A stretch of DNA of 64,000 nucleotides from Halanaerobium sp. MA284_MarDTE_T2 (lineage in GTDB: Bacteria > Bacillota > Halanaerobiia > Halanaerobiales > Halanaerobiaceae), in the NCBI RefSeq assembly GCF_003337245.1, contig NZ_QPJE01000001.1, positions 124,001 to 188,000 on the forward strand, given 5' to 3'. Positions 17,510-26,104 of this stretch are shown in pieces; the first letter of the stretch is position 1, and the number at the start of each line of letters is the position of its first letter. The position numbers and the translations under genes are program-made. The notes under the pieces were generated by a model. That model saw only the letters and a program-made list of their open reading frames with translations. It searched no databases and was not told the DNA's origin.

Positions 17510-20110
17510 ATGGATATGGAAAACTTTACTCGAAAAGCACAGCAGAGTTTGGTTGAGGCACAAAATATTGCCAAAGACTATCAGCATCAGGAGATATTCC
17601 CTGCCCATTTATTTCAGGCATTATTAAATCAGGATGATGGTATTGTTATTCCACTTCTACAGAAGTCGGAAGCTAACCTGACGAAACTTAAAGCAGAAAA
17701 TGAAAAGCTGTTAAAAAGATTACCTCAGGTCTATTCTGAACAGGGTGGGCAGGTATATATGTCATCACAGTTAAATGATATTATGCGTGAGGCAAAAAAA
17801 GAGGCAGAAGGTATTGGAGACCAATATATATCTACTGAACACTTTTTGCTGGCAATGTTAAAGGATAGAAAAACTAATTTAGGTAAATTACTTTATGAGC
17901 AAAATATATATTACAATGAAATGAAGCAGATCATTAAAGAATTCCGTGGAGGAGATAAAATAGATTCACAGCAGGGCGAAGATAATTTCAATGTTTTAGA
18001 AAAATATACAATTGATATTACTGACCAGGCTAGAGAAGGTAATTTAGATCCAGTTATTGGACGAGATAATCTAATTAGAAGAGTAATGCAGGTTCTCTCA
18101 AGAAGGCGCAAAAATAATCCTGTTTTAATAGGGGAACCGGGTGTTGGTAAGACTGCAATTGTAGAAGGGCTGGCACAGAGAATAGTAAACGGTGATGTCC
18201 CAGAAAACTTAAAAAACAAAAAAGTGATTTCTCTTGACATGGGGTCATTAGTTGCTGGAACAAAGTTTAGAGGGGAATTTGAAGAGAGGTTAAAATCAGT
18301 TTTAAAAGAGATTAAAAAAGCTGAAGGACAAATAATTCTTTTTATTGATGAAATGCATACACTGGTTGGGGCAGGTGCTACAGAAGGATCAATGGATGCT
18401 GCCAATCTTTTAAAGCCTGCTTTAGCACGTGGAGAACTGCACTGTGTTGGAGCAACTACTTTAGCAGAATATAAAAAACACATCGAAAAAGATGCAGCAT
18501 TAGAAAGAAGATTTCAGCCGGTACAGGTTTCTGAACCTAATATTGAAGATACTATTTCAATTTTAAGAGGATTAAAAGAAAAATATGAAATTCACCATGG
18601 AATTAAAATAACAGATAATGCAATTGTTGCAGCTGCTAAGCTTTCTGATAGATATTTAACCGAAAGGTTTCTGCCTGATAAGGCTATTGATTTAATTGAT
18701 GAAGCTGCCTCTAAAATTAGAATTGAAATTGATTCTATGCCAATGGAAATAGATGAACTGGACCGCAAAGTACGCAGGCTGGAAACAGAAAAAGAAGCTC
18801 TTAAAAATGAAAATACAGATGAAGCTCAGGAAAGACTAACTGAAATTGAAGAAAAACTCCAGGAATTAAAAGATCAGCGTGACCCACTTCGTTTAAAATG
18901 GAAAAACGAAAAAGATCAACTGGCAAAAATACAGGAACTTAAAGAAAAAATTGATCAGGTTGAATATCAGGCTGAAGCTGCAGAAAGAGATGCTAATTAT
19001 GAAGAAGCAGCACGCCTGCGCTATGGTGAGCTTAATGAGCTTCGCAAAAAATTAACAGAGGTCAGCCAGAAAGTAGAAGAATCGCAAAATGAAGCCGGCC
19101 ATTTGGTTAAGGAAGAAGTAACAGAAGAAGATATTGCAGAAATCGTTTCACTCTGGACTGATATTCCTTTGCAGAAACTGATGGAAGAAGAAAAAGAAAA
19201 GTTGATTCATTTAGAAGATCATTTGGAAAAACGTGTTGTCGGGCAGCATGATGCTGTTAAAGCAGTCAGCAATGCAATTCGCCGTTCACGCACAGGTCTT
19301 CAGGATTCAAATCGACCACTTGCTTCCTTTATGTTTATGGGACCAACCGGAGTTGGTAAAACTGAACTTGCCAAAACACTGGCTGAATATCTTTTTGATG
19401 ATGAACGGGCTCTGATTAGAATTGATATGTCTGAGTATATGGAAAGACATGCAGTTTCTAAGCTAATTGGTTCACCTCCAGGCTATGTTGGTTTTGAAGA
19501 GGGTGGACAGCTGACAGAAAAAGTAAGACGCAACCCTTATTCTGTAATTTTATTTGATGAAATAGAAAAAGCTCATCCGGATGTTTTTAATATTCTGCTG
19601 CAGATACTTGATGATGGTGTTTTAACTGACAGTCAGGGTAAGGAAGTTGATTTTAGAAACACAGTAATTATAATGACTTCTAATGTTGGTTCACAGTATA
19701 TTCAGGATTTAGATGATGAAGCTAAAATTAAAGAAAAAATTGATGAAGCACTTAAAGTTCAGTTTAGGCCCGAATTTTTAAATAGAATTGATGAAAAGAT
19801 AATTTTCCATTCTTTGAGCAGAGAGGATATATTTAATATTATTGATATTCAAATATCTTATCTGCAGGAAAATTTATCTGAACAGAATATAGAAATTGAA
19901 CTAACAAGAACAGCAAAAGAAGAACTTTTAGAACTTGGTTTTGACCCTGCTTATGGTGCTCGTCCTTTAAGGAGAGTTATTCAAAATCAGATTAAAGATG
20001 AATTGGCTATGCTCTTATTGGAAGAAAAAATTAAAGAAGGAGATATGGTAGAAGTAGATTTTGAAAATGGTAAATTTAAGTTCAATTTAATACAAGAAAA
20101 AGTTATTTAA
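17510..20110 (+). CDS. clpB: Chaperone ClpB (disaggregase)
   Basis: A Hsp100 AAA+ disaggregase that threads aggregated proteins through its hexamer together with DnaK. The 866-residue protein has an N domain (about 1-145), AAA1 with Walker A GEPGVGKT, a long coiled-coil M domain (about 400-525, rich in Glu/Lys/Leu) that distinguishes ClpB from ClpC, and AAA2 with GPTGVGKT and the C-terminal sensor region [18 protein letters not shown] lies before the ATG. It is monocistronic, with its own promoter and operator, and is followed by a strong palindrome. Confidence 0.97.
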   Translation: MDMENFTRKAQQSLVEAQNIAKDYQHQEIFPAHLFQALLNQDDGIVIPLLQKSEANLTKLKAENEKLLKRLPQVYSEQGGQVYMSSQLNDIMREAKKEAEGIGDQYISTEHFLLAMLKDRKTNLGKLLYEQNIYYNEMKQIIKEFRGGDKIDSQQGEDNFNVLEKYTIDITDQAREGNLDPVIGRDNLIRRVMQVLSRRRKNNPVLIGEPGVGKTAIVEGLAQRIVNGDVPENLKNKKVISLDMGSLVAGTKFRGEFEERLKSVLKEIKKAEGQIILFIDEMHTLVGAGATEGSMDAANLLKPALARGELHCVGATTLAEYKKHIEKDAALERRFQPVQVSEPNIEDTISILRGLKEKYEIHHGIKITDNAIVAAAKLSDRYLTERFLPDKAIDLIDEAASKIRIEIDSMPMEIDELDRKVRRLETEKEALKNENTDEAQERLTEIEEKLQELKDQRDPLRLKWKNEKDQLAKIQELKEKIDQVEYQAEAAERDANYEEAARLRYGELNELRKKLTEVSQKVEESQNEAGHLVKEEVTEEDIAEIVSLWTDIPLQKLMEEEKEKLIHLEDHLEKRVVGQHDAVKAVSNAIRRSRTGLQDSNRPLASFMFMGPTGVGKTELAKTLAEYLFDDERALIRIDMSEYMERHAVSKLIGSPPGYVGFEEGGQLTEKVRRNPYSVILFDEIEKAHPDVFNILLQILDDGVLTDSQGKEVDFRNTVIIMTSNVGSQYIQDLDDEAKIKEKIDEALKVQFRPEFLNRIDEKIIFHSLSREDIFNIIDIQISYLQENLSEQNIEIELTRTAKEELLELGFDPAYGARPLRRVIQNQIKDELAMLLLEEKIKEGDMVEVDFENGKFKFNLIQEKVI

Positions 20111-20153
20111 ACAATAAAATTATCTACAGTTAATAAATTTGGCAGATCAAAAG

Positions 20154-20179
20154 AAGAGCAGGTCTTAAGACCTGCTCTT
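20154..20179. terminator. Perfect palindrome after clpB
   Basis: A 26-base perfect palindrome with arms AAGAGCAGGTCTT and AAGACCTGCTCTT, 44 bases past the clpB stop. There is no long T run, so it is a probable but not classical terminator, or a 3'-stabilising stem. Confidence 0.6.
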
Positions 20180-20341
20180 AAGTAATTTATAATAGAAATT
20201 ACCAGTATTCCTGCTCATATATATTTTCACTTAGATTTAATTTTATCAAATTGCTATTAAAAATATACGTACTATTTGCTGTTTAGAAAAAGATGTGTAA
20301 AAAAATTACAAAAAAATGGGAATAATCTTTGATAAGATAAG

Positions 20342-20370
20342 TTGACACCTGACAATATATCTGCTAAACT
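20342..20370 (+). promoter_or_regulatory. Promoter of trpB
   Basis: TTGACA at 20342-20347, a 17-base spacer and TAAACT at 20365-20370. A 37-base inverted repeat begins at the last base of the -10 element. The rest of the roughly 300-base gap after clpB holds only the clpB palindrome; no T-box or leader peptide was recognised. Confidence 0.75.
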
Positions 20371-20406
20371 TTTATTAAATTCAATAAAATATTGAATTTA
20401 ATAAAA
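20370..20406. repeat. Long inverted repeat at the start of the trpB transcript
   Basis: Arms TTTTATTAAATTCAATA (20370-20386) and TATTGAATTTAATAAAA (20390-20406) are perfect 17-base complements with a three-base loop. The element spans the expected transcription start and ends just before the GGAGG ribosome site (20413-20417). It could be a repressor operator or an RNA stem near the 5' end of the transcript. Confidence 0.9.
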
Positions 20407-20425
20407 TGAGATGGAGGATGAGAGA

Positions 20426-21631
20426 ATGAATAAGAAGAGTGGAGAAGAGAACAGGGAAGGATTTTTTGGTGATTTTGGAGGTAGTTTTGTACCTTCAGAA
20501 TTAGCAGTTGTTTTAAAGGACTTAAAAGATGCATTTTATGAAATTAAGAATAAAAAGGATTTTCAGGATGAACTTGCCAATTTATTTAAAGATTATGTCG
20601 GTAGACCAAGTCCTTTATATTTTGCCAAAAATTTAACTGAAGAAATTGGTGGAGCAAAAATTTATCTAAAAAGAGAAGATTTAAATCATACAGGTGCCCA
20701 TAAAATTAATAACTGTATTGGTCAAGCATTACTTGCTCGGGAAATGGGTAAAAAAAGAATTATTGCAGAAACCGGTGCCGGTCAGCATGGAGTAGCAGCT
20801 GCAACTGTATGTGCTTTATTTGGTATGGATTGCATTATCTACATGGGTGAAATTGATATTAAACGACAGCAGTTAAATGTTTTTAGAATGGAGCTTTTGG
20901 GAGCAGAAGTAAAGGCTGTCAGTGCTGGAGATGGAACTTTAAAAGAAGCTGTAGATGAAGCTTTAAAAGATTTTGTAAAAAATGCTGATAATACTTTTTA
21001 TATGCTAGGATCTGCAGTTGGTCCGGATCCATATCCAACTATGGTAAAAGAATTCCAGTCAATTATTGGAAAAGAAGCTAGAAAACAAATTCAAGAAAAA
21101 GAAAATAAATTGCCAGATTATATAGTTGCCTGTGTGGGTGGTGGCAGTAATGCTATAGGTCTGTTTGCACCTTTTGTAGATGATAAAACAGTAAATATTT
21201 TGGGTATTGAACCAGGTGGTAAAGGTGTTAAAGCCGGTGAAAATGCTGCACCATTAAGCTATGGTAAACCTGGTGAACTGCATGGTTTTAAAAGTTATGT
21301 TTTATATGATGATGATATTGTTTCACATACGCATTCAATAGCAGCAGGTCTGGATTATCCTGGAGTGGGTCCGGAGCACAGCTATCTTAAAGAATCAGGT
21401 AGAGCTAAATATACTACAGCAAATGATCAGGAAGCAATAAATGCATTTCATTTATTATCAGAAAAAGAGGGTATTATACCTGCTTTAGAGAGTGCTCATG
21501 CTGTGGCTGGAGGTCTTAAAGTAGCTGCTGAATTAACAAAGGATCAAATTGTTATAATTAATCTTTCTGGACGGGGAGACAAAGATGTAGTCCAAATTAA
21601 AGAATTACATGAAAAAGGAAAAATAAATTGA
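20426..21631 (+). CDS. trpB: Tryptophan synthase beta subunit, stand-alone
   Basis: TrpB is the PLP enzyme that joins indole and serine to make tryptophan. The 401-residue protein has the PLP-lysine segment [33 protein letters not shown] and the phosphate loop [12 protein letters not shown], all typical of the TrpB1 type that normally pairs with TrpA. No trpA or other trp gene is near; a flavin reductase-like gene follows. It could therefore salvage indole, or trpA may lie elsewhere. The start is ATG at 20426, eight bases after GGAGG; the ATG at 20411 overlaps that site. Confidence 0.94.
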   Translation: MNKKSGEENREGFFGDFGGSFVPSELAVVLKDLKDAFYEIKNKKDFQDELANLFKDYVGRPSPLYFAKNLTEEIGGAKIYLKREDLNHTGAHKINNCIGQALLAREMGKKRIIAETGAGQHGVAAATVCALFGMDCIIYMGEIDIKRQQLNVFRMELLGAEVKAVSAGDGTLKEAVDEALKDFVKNADNTFYMLGSAVGPDPYPTMVKEFQSIIGKEARKQIQEKENKLPDYIVACVGGGSNAIGLFAPFVDDKTVNILGIEPGGKGVKAGENAAPLSYGKPGELHGFKSYVLYDDDIVSHTHSIAAGLDYPGVGPEHSYLKESGRAKYTTANDQEAINAFHLLSEKEGIIPALESAHAVAGGLKVAAELTKDQIVIINLSGRGDKDVVQIKELHEKGKIN

Positions 21632-21653
21632 TTAAGTTTAAGAGGTGATATTA

Positions 21654-22154
21654 GTGGAAAAAGCAGAATTTAATCAGATTTTAAATGATTATAATATTGT
21701 TTTACCTGGAGGAGTATTTTTAACAACTAAATATAATGGTGAAGTAAATACAATGACTATGGGATGGGGAACGGCAGGATTTGTTTGGAATCAAAATATT
21801 ATAATGGCGCCTGTCAGAAAGTCACGCCATACACATCAGCTTATAGAAAATAGTGATTATTTTACAATTAGTGTACCATTGAATGGCCAGTTTAAAAAGG
21901 AACTGCAGTTTTGTGGAACTAGATCCGGTAGAGATCATGATAAAATTAAAGAATTGGGTCTAACACTGATGGAAGTTGAAGAAACTAAAGTTCCAATTAT
22001 AAACGGAAATGATCTGCATTTTATATGTAAAATTAAATATCATCAGGATATGATCAAAGAAAATCTAGATGAAGATATTTTAGAAAAGAAATATCCAGAT
22101 GAAGTTATGCATACATTTTATTATGGAGAAGTTGTGGCAGTATATAAAGAGTAA
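21654..22154 (+). CDS. Flavin reductase-like domain protein
   Basis: This 166-residue protein has the fold signature of the flavin reductase-like/FMN-binding split-barrel family: LPGGVFLTTKYNGEVNTMTMGWG, where TMTMGW is the usual N-terminal core, then VRKSRHTHQLIENSDYFTIS. Such proteins bind FMN and serve as flavin reductases or small flavoproteins; the donor and partner are unknown. The start is GTG at 21654 with AGAGGTG six bases upstream. It lies 22 bases after trpB and is probably co-transcribed with it. Confidence 0.82.
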   Translation: MEKAEFNQILNDYNIVLPGGVFLTTKYNGEVNTMTMGWGTAGFVWNQNIIMAPVRKSRHTHQLIENSDYFTISVPLNGQFKKELQFCGTRSGRDHDKIKELGLTLMEVEETKVPIINGNDLHFICKIKYHQDMIKENLDEDILEKKYPDEVMHTFYYGEVVAVYKE

Positions 22155-22200
22155 TAATAATTGAATTAGATGTAAAAATGTAATCTATAAATTATTTTAA

Positions 22201-22240
22201 ATAATAACTTCGTAAAATTATTATTTTACGAAGTTATTAT
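22201..22240. repeat. Perfect 18-bp hairpin containing a loxP-like 34-bp site
   Basis: Arms at 22201-22218 and 22223-22240 are perfect complements around a four-base loop. Inside, 22204-22237 has the loxP architecture: ATAACTTCGTAAA, an eight-base spacer ATTATTAT, then TTTACGAAGTTAT. Each arm matches the P1 loxP arm at 12 of 13 positions. The simplest reading is a bidirectional terminator between convergent genes, since both neighbours end towards it, although a clean T run is missing. Confidence 0.9.
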
Positions 22241-22289
22241 AAATTTGGGAAGTATTATGCTAGAAATTATATATGTTATTAAAATTAGA

Positions 22290-22331
22290 AATATCCCATA
22301 ATCTTAAGTAAACTTAAGATTATGGGATATT
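22290..22331. repeat. Second long perfect hairpin in the same gap
   Basis: Perfect 20-base arms (22290-22309 and 22312-22331) around a two-base loop; the core is CCCATAATCTTAAG with its complement. Together with the hairpin 50 bases upstream it occupies the roughly 310-base gap between the convergent flavin reductase-like and yneB genes. No further gene was seen there. Confidence 0.9.
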
Positions 22332-22464
22332 AAAAATAAAAATCAAAAGTTTGTACAGTCAAATTTTTGGTAGGCCGTTTTTACTATTTTAGTTTTTACT
22401 ATAATATATAAATATTTTTATATAAATATTTATATAATTTTCATTTTTCAACTTTATTTTAGCT

Positions 22465-23139
<675 letters not shown>

Positions 23140-23156
23140 CTAATTAAAGATGTTTT

Positions 23157-23486
23157 CTAATTTATAGGGAGAATTATCTGTTCCCCGGGTGATATTATAG
23201 AATTATCTAAATTATTCACTTTTTTAATTGTATAGATTTTTTTTCTCAAATCAACTTTATTACCATAATGATTATCTGCAATTGACCATAATGAATCTCC
23301 TTTTTTGACAATGTATTGATTATATTCAATTTCATTATTCCCGGAAGAAATTAGAGTAAAGATCACTGTTATTAATACTAACAGGATAAATATTGTTACT
23401 AGTATAAAAGTCAGTTTTAATAAAACATTTTTACCTCTGTCTGTATTATACTGTTTCTTTTTTCTAATAGAATTAGCTGTATACAT
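23157..23486 (-). CDS. yneA: YneA-like SOS cell-division inhibitor (membrane anchor plus LysM)
   Basis: This 109-residue protein has a basic N-terminus, one membrane segment (LLKLTFILVTIFILLVLITV, about residues 25-46) and a C-terminal LysM domain starting YIVKKGDSLWSIADNHYG. Size, topology and its place divergent from lexA match YneA, which delays septation during the SOS response. The start chosen is ATG at 23486, with AAAGGGGGAG upstream; a longer open frame to 23555 would run through the promoter. A consensus promoter and two LexA boxes lie just upstream. Confidence 0.85.
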   Translation of the reverse strand: MYTANSIRKKKQYNTDRGKNVLLKLTFILVTIFILLVLITVIFTLISSGNNEIEYNQYIVKKGDSLWSIADNHYGNKVDLRKKIYTIKKVNNLDNSIISPGEQIILPIN

Positions 23487-23519
23487 AATCAACTCCCCCT
23501 TTATACATACAAATGTACT

Positions 23520-23531
23520 AAACACATGTTC
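23520..23531 (-). promoter_or_regulatory. LexA box 1 (yneA side)
   Basis: On the minus strand it reads GAACATGTGTTT, matching the Gram-positive LexA consensus GAACRNRYGTTY at every position. It lies just downstream of the yneA -10 element. Confidence 0.75.
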
Positions 23532-23540
23532 TTTAATGTA

Positions 23541-23569
23541 ATTATAACAATACATATGTTCATTGTCAA
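23541..23569 (-). promoter_or_regulatory. yneA-yneB promoter with LexA box 2 in its spacer
   Basis: On the minus strand TTGACA (23569-23564), a 17-base spacer and TATAAT (23546-23541) form a perfect consensus promoter. The spacer contains GAACATATGTAT (23561-23550), a LexA-type box with one deviation from consensus. Strong repression in the absence of DNA damage is expected. Confidence 0.85.
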
Positions 23570-23578
23570 GAAAAAGAT

Positions 23579-23617
23579 GAACGATTGTTTGTTATATTTA
23601 ATATCATATGGTATAAT
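23579..23617 (+). promoter_or_regulatory. lexA promoter with LexA box 3
   Basis: GAACGATTGTTT (23579-23590) is a LexA-type box with one mismatch. It overlaps the -35 element TTGTTA (23589-23594), which is 17 bases from TATAAT (23612-23617). This fits lexA autorepression. Confidence 0.8.
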
Positions 23618-23643
23618 ATATTATAGTCAGGAGGGATTTATTA

Positions 23644-24270
23644 ATGAATGAATTATCCGACCGTCAAAAGAGTATATTAAAGTTTATTATGAGAGAAATA
23701 GATGAAAAAGGTTATCCTCCATCTGTGAGAGAAATTGGAAGTGCAGTTGGGTTAAAATCTCCTGCATCTGTTCACAGCCACCTAAAAACATTAGAAAAAT
23801 TAAAATATCTGCGCAGAGATCCTTCTAAACCCCGTGCTATTGAAGTGATTTATGAGAATGATAATATAGAAAAGGATAAAAAAGAAATGCTAAAAATTCC
23901 AGTTGTAGGTAAGGTAACAGCAGGTGAACCTATCCTGGCTGAAGAAAATATAGAAGATTATTTCCCTTTTCCGGTTGATTATCTAAAAGTTAGAAATAAA
24001 GAAATTTTTATGCTTCAAGTTAGTGGAGATAGTATGCACGATGCAGGTATTTATGATCATGACTATGTAATTGCACAAAAACAGAATCATGCAGAAAATA
24101 GAGATATTGTAATAGCTTTGCTTGATGATGAAGCAACTGTAAAAAGATTTTTTAAAGAAGACGATTATATACGGCTGCAGCCAGAAAATGTTGCATATGA
24201 GCCCATTATTTCTAAAAATGTAGTTGTTTTAGGAAAAGTTATTGGCCTTTATAGAAATCTCAGTTTTTAA
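23644..24270 (+). CDS. lexA: SOS repressor LexA
   Basis: This 208-residue protein has the N-terminal winged helix (SVREIGSAVGLKSPASVHSH) and the C-terminal S24 self-cleavage domain. Landmarks are the cleavage site Ala-Gly in KVTAGEP, the catalytic Ser in VSGDSM and the catalytic Lys in DDEATVKRFF. RecA filaments on single-stranded DNA trigger cleavage. It is divergent from yneA-yneB, with three boxes between them, and a fourth box lies upstream of recA. The ribosome site is AGGAGGG. Confidence 0.97.
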   Translation: MNELSDRQKSILKFIMREIDEKGYPPSVREIGSAVGLKSPASVHSHLKTLEKLKYLRRDPSKPRAIEVIYENDNIEKDKKEMLKIPVVGKVTAGEPILAEENIEDYFPFPVDYLKVRNKEIFMLQVSGDSMHDAGIYDHDYVIAQKQNHAENRDIVIALLDDEATVKRFFKEDDYIRLQPENVAYEPIISKNVVVLGKVIGLYRNLSF

Positions 24271-24295
24271 TTTTAATTTTGTAATTTAAATAAAA

Positions 24296-24323
24296 AATTC
24301 TCCATCTATATAGATGGAGAATT
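24296..24323. terminator. Bidirectional terminator between lexA and udg
   Basis: A 28-base perfect palindrome with arms AATTCTCCATCTAT and ATAGATGGAGAATT, between the convergent lexA and uracil-DNA glycosylase genes, preceded by an A run. Confidence 0.75.
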
Positions 24324-24329
24324 AATAAT

Positions 24330-24962
24330 TTACAAACTTCCGCTGCTTTTTAATTCTTTTATTCTATCAGCGGATTTTTTTATTATTTTAAAATCATGCC
24401 AGCTGTATTTTTTCATTTTTTTGTTGCGCAAAAGATAGGCTGGATGAAAAGTAGGGAGAATAAAATACTCTCCTCGCTGGATCCACTTCCCCCTCAATTT
24501 CGTTATAGAGGCATCTGGGTCAATTAAAAATTTCAAAGCTGTTGATCCCAAAGGAACTATAACTTTTGGTTCTATAAGATTAATTTCAGCCATTAAAATT
24601 GAAACACAGGATTCGAACTCCTCTTTTGTTGGGACTCTATTCCCTGGAGGCCTGCATTTAACAATATTGGTTATGTAAATATCTTCTCTTTTTAAATTAA
24701 CCGCTTCTAGTATTTCATTCATCAGTTTGCCGGCTCGTCCTACAAAAGGTCTCCCCAACCTGTCTTCATTTGCACCAGGTCCTTCTCCAATAAGCATTAT
24801 CTTGCCGGTTAAACTGCCCTCTCCCATAACCACACCATTACATTTTTTTCGCAAGAGGCATCTACTGCATTTTAGTGCTTCATTTTTTAATTTATTATAA
24901 TCATTATCTGGATAGGAAAAGAGCTGTACAATATTAAAATTTCCTTCCTTGTCAAAAAGCAT
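24330..24962 (-). CDS. Uracil-DNA glycosylase, family 4 (Fe-S type)
   Basis: The enzyme removes uracil from DNA to start base-excision repair. The 210-residue protein shows family-4 motifs: GEGPGANEDRLGRPF for motif 1, NIVKCRPPGNRVP, and HPAYLLR for the catalytic His loop. Paired cysteines (CSRCLLRKKC, then VKC and ESC) supply the [4Fe-4S] cluster. It has an AGGAGG ribosome site before the ATG. It is the last gene of a - strand group that begins with hfq and a TPR protein. Confidence 0.93.
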   Translation of the reverse strand: MLFDKEGNFNIVQLFSYPDNDYNKLKNEALKCSRCLLRKKCNGVVMGEGSLTGKIMLIGEGPGANEDRLGRPFVGRAGKLMNEILEAVNLKREDIYITNIVKCRPPGNRVPTKEEFESCVSILMAEINLIEPKVIVPLGSTALKFLIDPDASITKLRGKWIQRGEYFILPTFHPAYLLRNKKMKKYSWHDFKIIKKSADRIKELKSSGSL

Positions 24963-24980
24963 TCAAAAGCCTCCTAAATA

Positions 24981-25604
24981 TTAATTCCTTTCAAGTAGTG
25001 AATTTACAAGTGAACCTGCCTGAGAAGCTTCAAAAAAAGCTTTAATTAAATTATCTTTTTCATAATATATAACTGCTTTTAGTAAATGTGAATAATTATT
25101 GTCTTTAATTTTTAAAGCAGAATTGATATATTTAAAAGCATTATCATAATCTTCAAGTTCTAAATATGCTGCAGCTATATGATTTCTTGTCCACTGATTT
25201 TTGGGATCATTTCTAATAACAAATTTAAAAATATTTATTGCTTCATTATAATTTTCATTAATTACTTCTTTAAAAGCAGCATAATTTAATAATAAAATAT
25301 TTTGAGTATCAGAAAATTGGTCAAGTGGTTTAAGATAGTTCTGAACGGCAGCATTGAATTCTTCTCTATTAATACTACCGTCAAAACTATTTATAATATC
25401 ATATGCTTTATCAATTTGCCCTGTATTTGCATAAGAAAGAGCAAGATTATAATTTGCAATAATATTATTAGGAGCGGTTTGTAAAATGTATTTGCTGTTG
25501 GATTTTAATAACTTCCAATTAAAATTGGAATAAGCACAGGCATTTAAGGAAAATATAGATAAAAATATTGTAAAAATAATTATTATTAATATTTTTTTTT
25601 TCAA
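24981..25604 (-). CDS. Exported TPR-repeat protein
   Basis: A signal peptide (MKKKILIIIIFTIFLSIFSL) is followed by NACAYS, which could be a lipobox-like LNAC or a signal peptidase I site. The mature part (about 180 residues) has TPR-like helices, for example NIIANYNLALSYANTGQIDK and TRNHIAAAYLELEDYDNAFK. The function is unknown. The TTG at 25604, about nine bases from AAGGAAG, is preferred; the open frame extends to 25625 through a tandem 12-base duplication that contains the ribosome site. It lies between hfq and udg. Confidence 0.75.
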   Translation of the reverse strand: MKKKILIIIIFTIFLSIFSLNACAYSNFNWKLLKSNSKYILQTAPNNIIANYNLALSYANTGQIDKAYDIINSFDGSINREEFNAAVQNYLKPLDQFSDTQNILLLNYAAFKEVINENYNEAINIFKFVIRNDPKNQWTRNHIAAAYLELEDYDNAFKYINSALKIKDNNYSHLLKAVIYYEKDNLIKAFFEASQAGSLVNSLLERN

Positions 25605-25651
25605 AATTATCAACTTCCTTATCAACTTCCTATTTAAAGTAGAATATTTAT

Positions 25652-25894
25652 TTAATCATCTTCTTTAACAATTTCGAGAAGTCCACTTATCTTTTCAACA
25701 GGTGCAATAGTAGAAATAGCATGTTTATAAATCATCTGATCTCTTTGATCACTTTTTAATATGATTGTGAAATTATCATAACCTATAATTTCGCCTTTTA
25801 ATTGATAGCCATTAACAAAATAAACAACTACTTCAATATTATTTTCGCGCACATGATTAAGAATTTCATCCTGATAATTCTTCTTATTATTCAT
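25652..25894 (-). CDS. hfq: RNA chaperone Hfq
   Basis: An 80-residue Sm-like protein that forms a hexameric ring and pairs small RNAs with mRNAs. The Sm1 region (VVVYFVNGYQLKGEIIGYDN) and Sm2 motif (YKHAISTIAP, the YKHA signature) are present. AGGAGG lies 10 bases before the ATG. A TTGACC at 25954-25949 and TATAAG at 25929-25924 on the minus strand may form its promoter. It lies downstream of miaA, as in many bacteria, but a strong terminator separates the two. Confidence 0.96.
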   Translation of the reverse strand: MNNKKNYQDEILNHVRENNIEVVVYFVNGYQLKGEIIGYDNFTIILKSDQRDQMIYKHAISTIAPVEKISGLLEIVKEDD

Positions 25895-26010
25895 AATTAT
25901 GCAGCCTCCTATTATTATATATTCTTATACTTAAAAATTCAATATATAGGTCAAAAATCCTGCAAAGTTATAAAATTATAAAAATATTTAAGCCGATAAT
26001 AAAGATCATT

Positions 26011-26046
26011 GGACATTCTTACCTCAAAGGACATTCTTACCTCAAA
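26011..26046. repeat. Tandem 18-bp duplication upstream of hfq
   Basis: GGACATTCTTACCTCAAA occurs twice without a gap (26011-26028 and 26029-26046), directly next to the miaA/hfq terminator hairpin. Confidence 0.95.
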
Positions 26047-26066
26047 AAACCAGTTTAAACTGGTTT
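26047..26066. terminator. Terminator between miaA and hfq
   Basis: AAACCAGTTT and AAACTGGTTT form a 20-base perfect palindrome with A and T runs on both sides. On the minus strand it ends the ktrA-miaB-mutS-mutL-miaA series. Confidence 0.8.
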
Positions 26067-26104
26067 GGGATTTTTTTTATTGATAGTTATGTCTTTCATC
26101 TTAT

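Noticed and set aside
17911-18483. 190-codon frame antisense to clpB
   Set aside because: It lies wholly inside the AAA1 coding region of clpB and reflects codon bias, not a separate gene.
20111-20425. T-box or other tryptophan-responsive leader before trpB
   Set aside because: The promoter is only about 55 bases upstream of the start, and no T-box core, leader peptide or TRAP-type repeats were found.
22204-22237. loxP-like site as a trace of genetic engineering
   Set aside because: The spacer and one base in each arm differ from laboratory loxP, and there are no marker genes or vector sequence nearby.
23487-23555. N-terminal extension of yneA
   Set aside because: It would place coding sequence over the transcription start and LexA box 1; the internal ATG at 23486 has a strong ribosome site.
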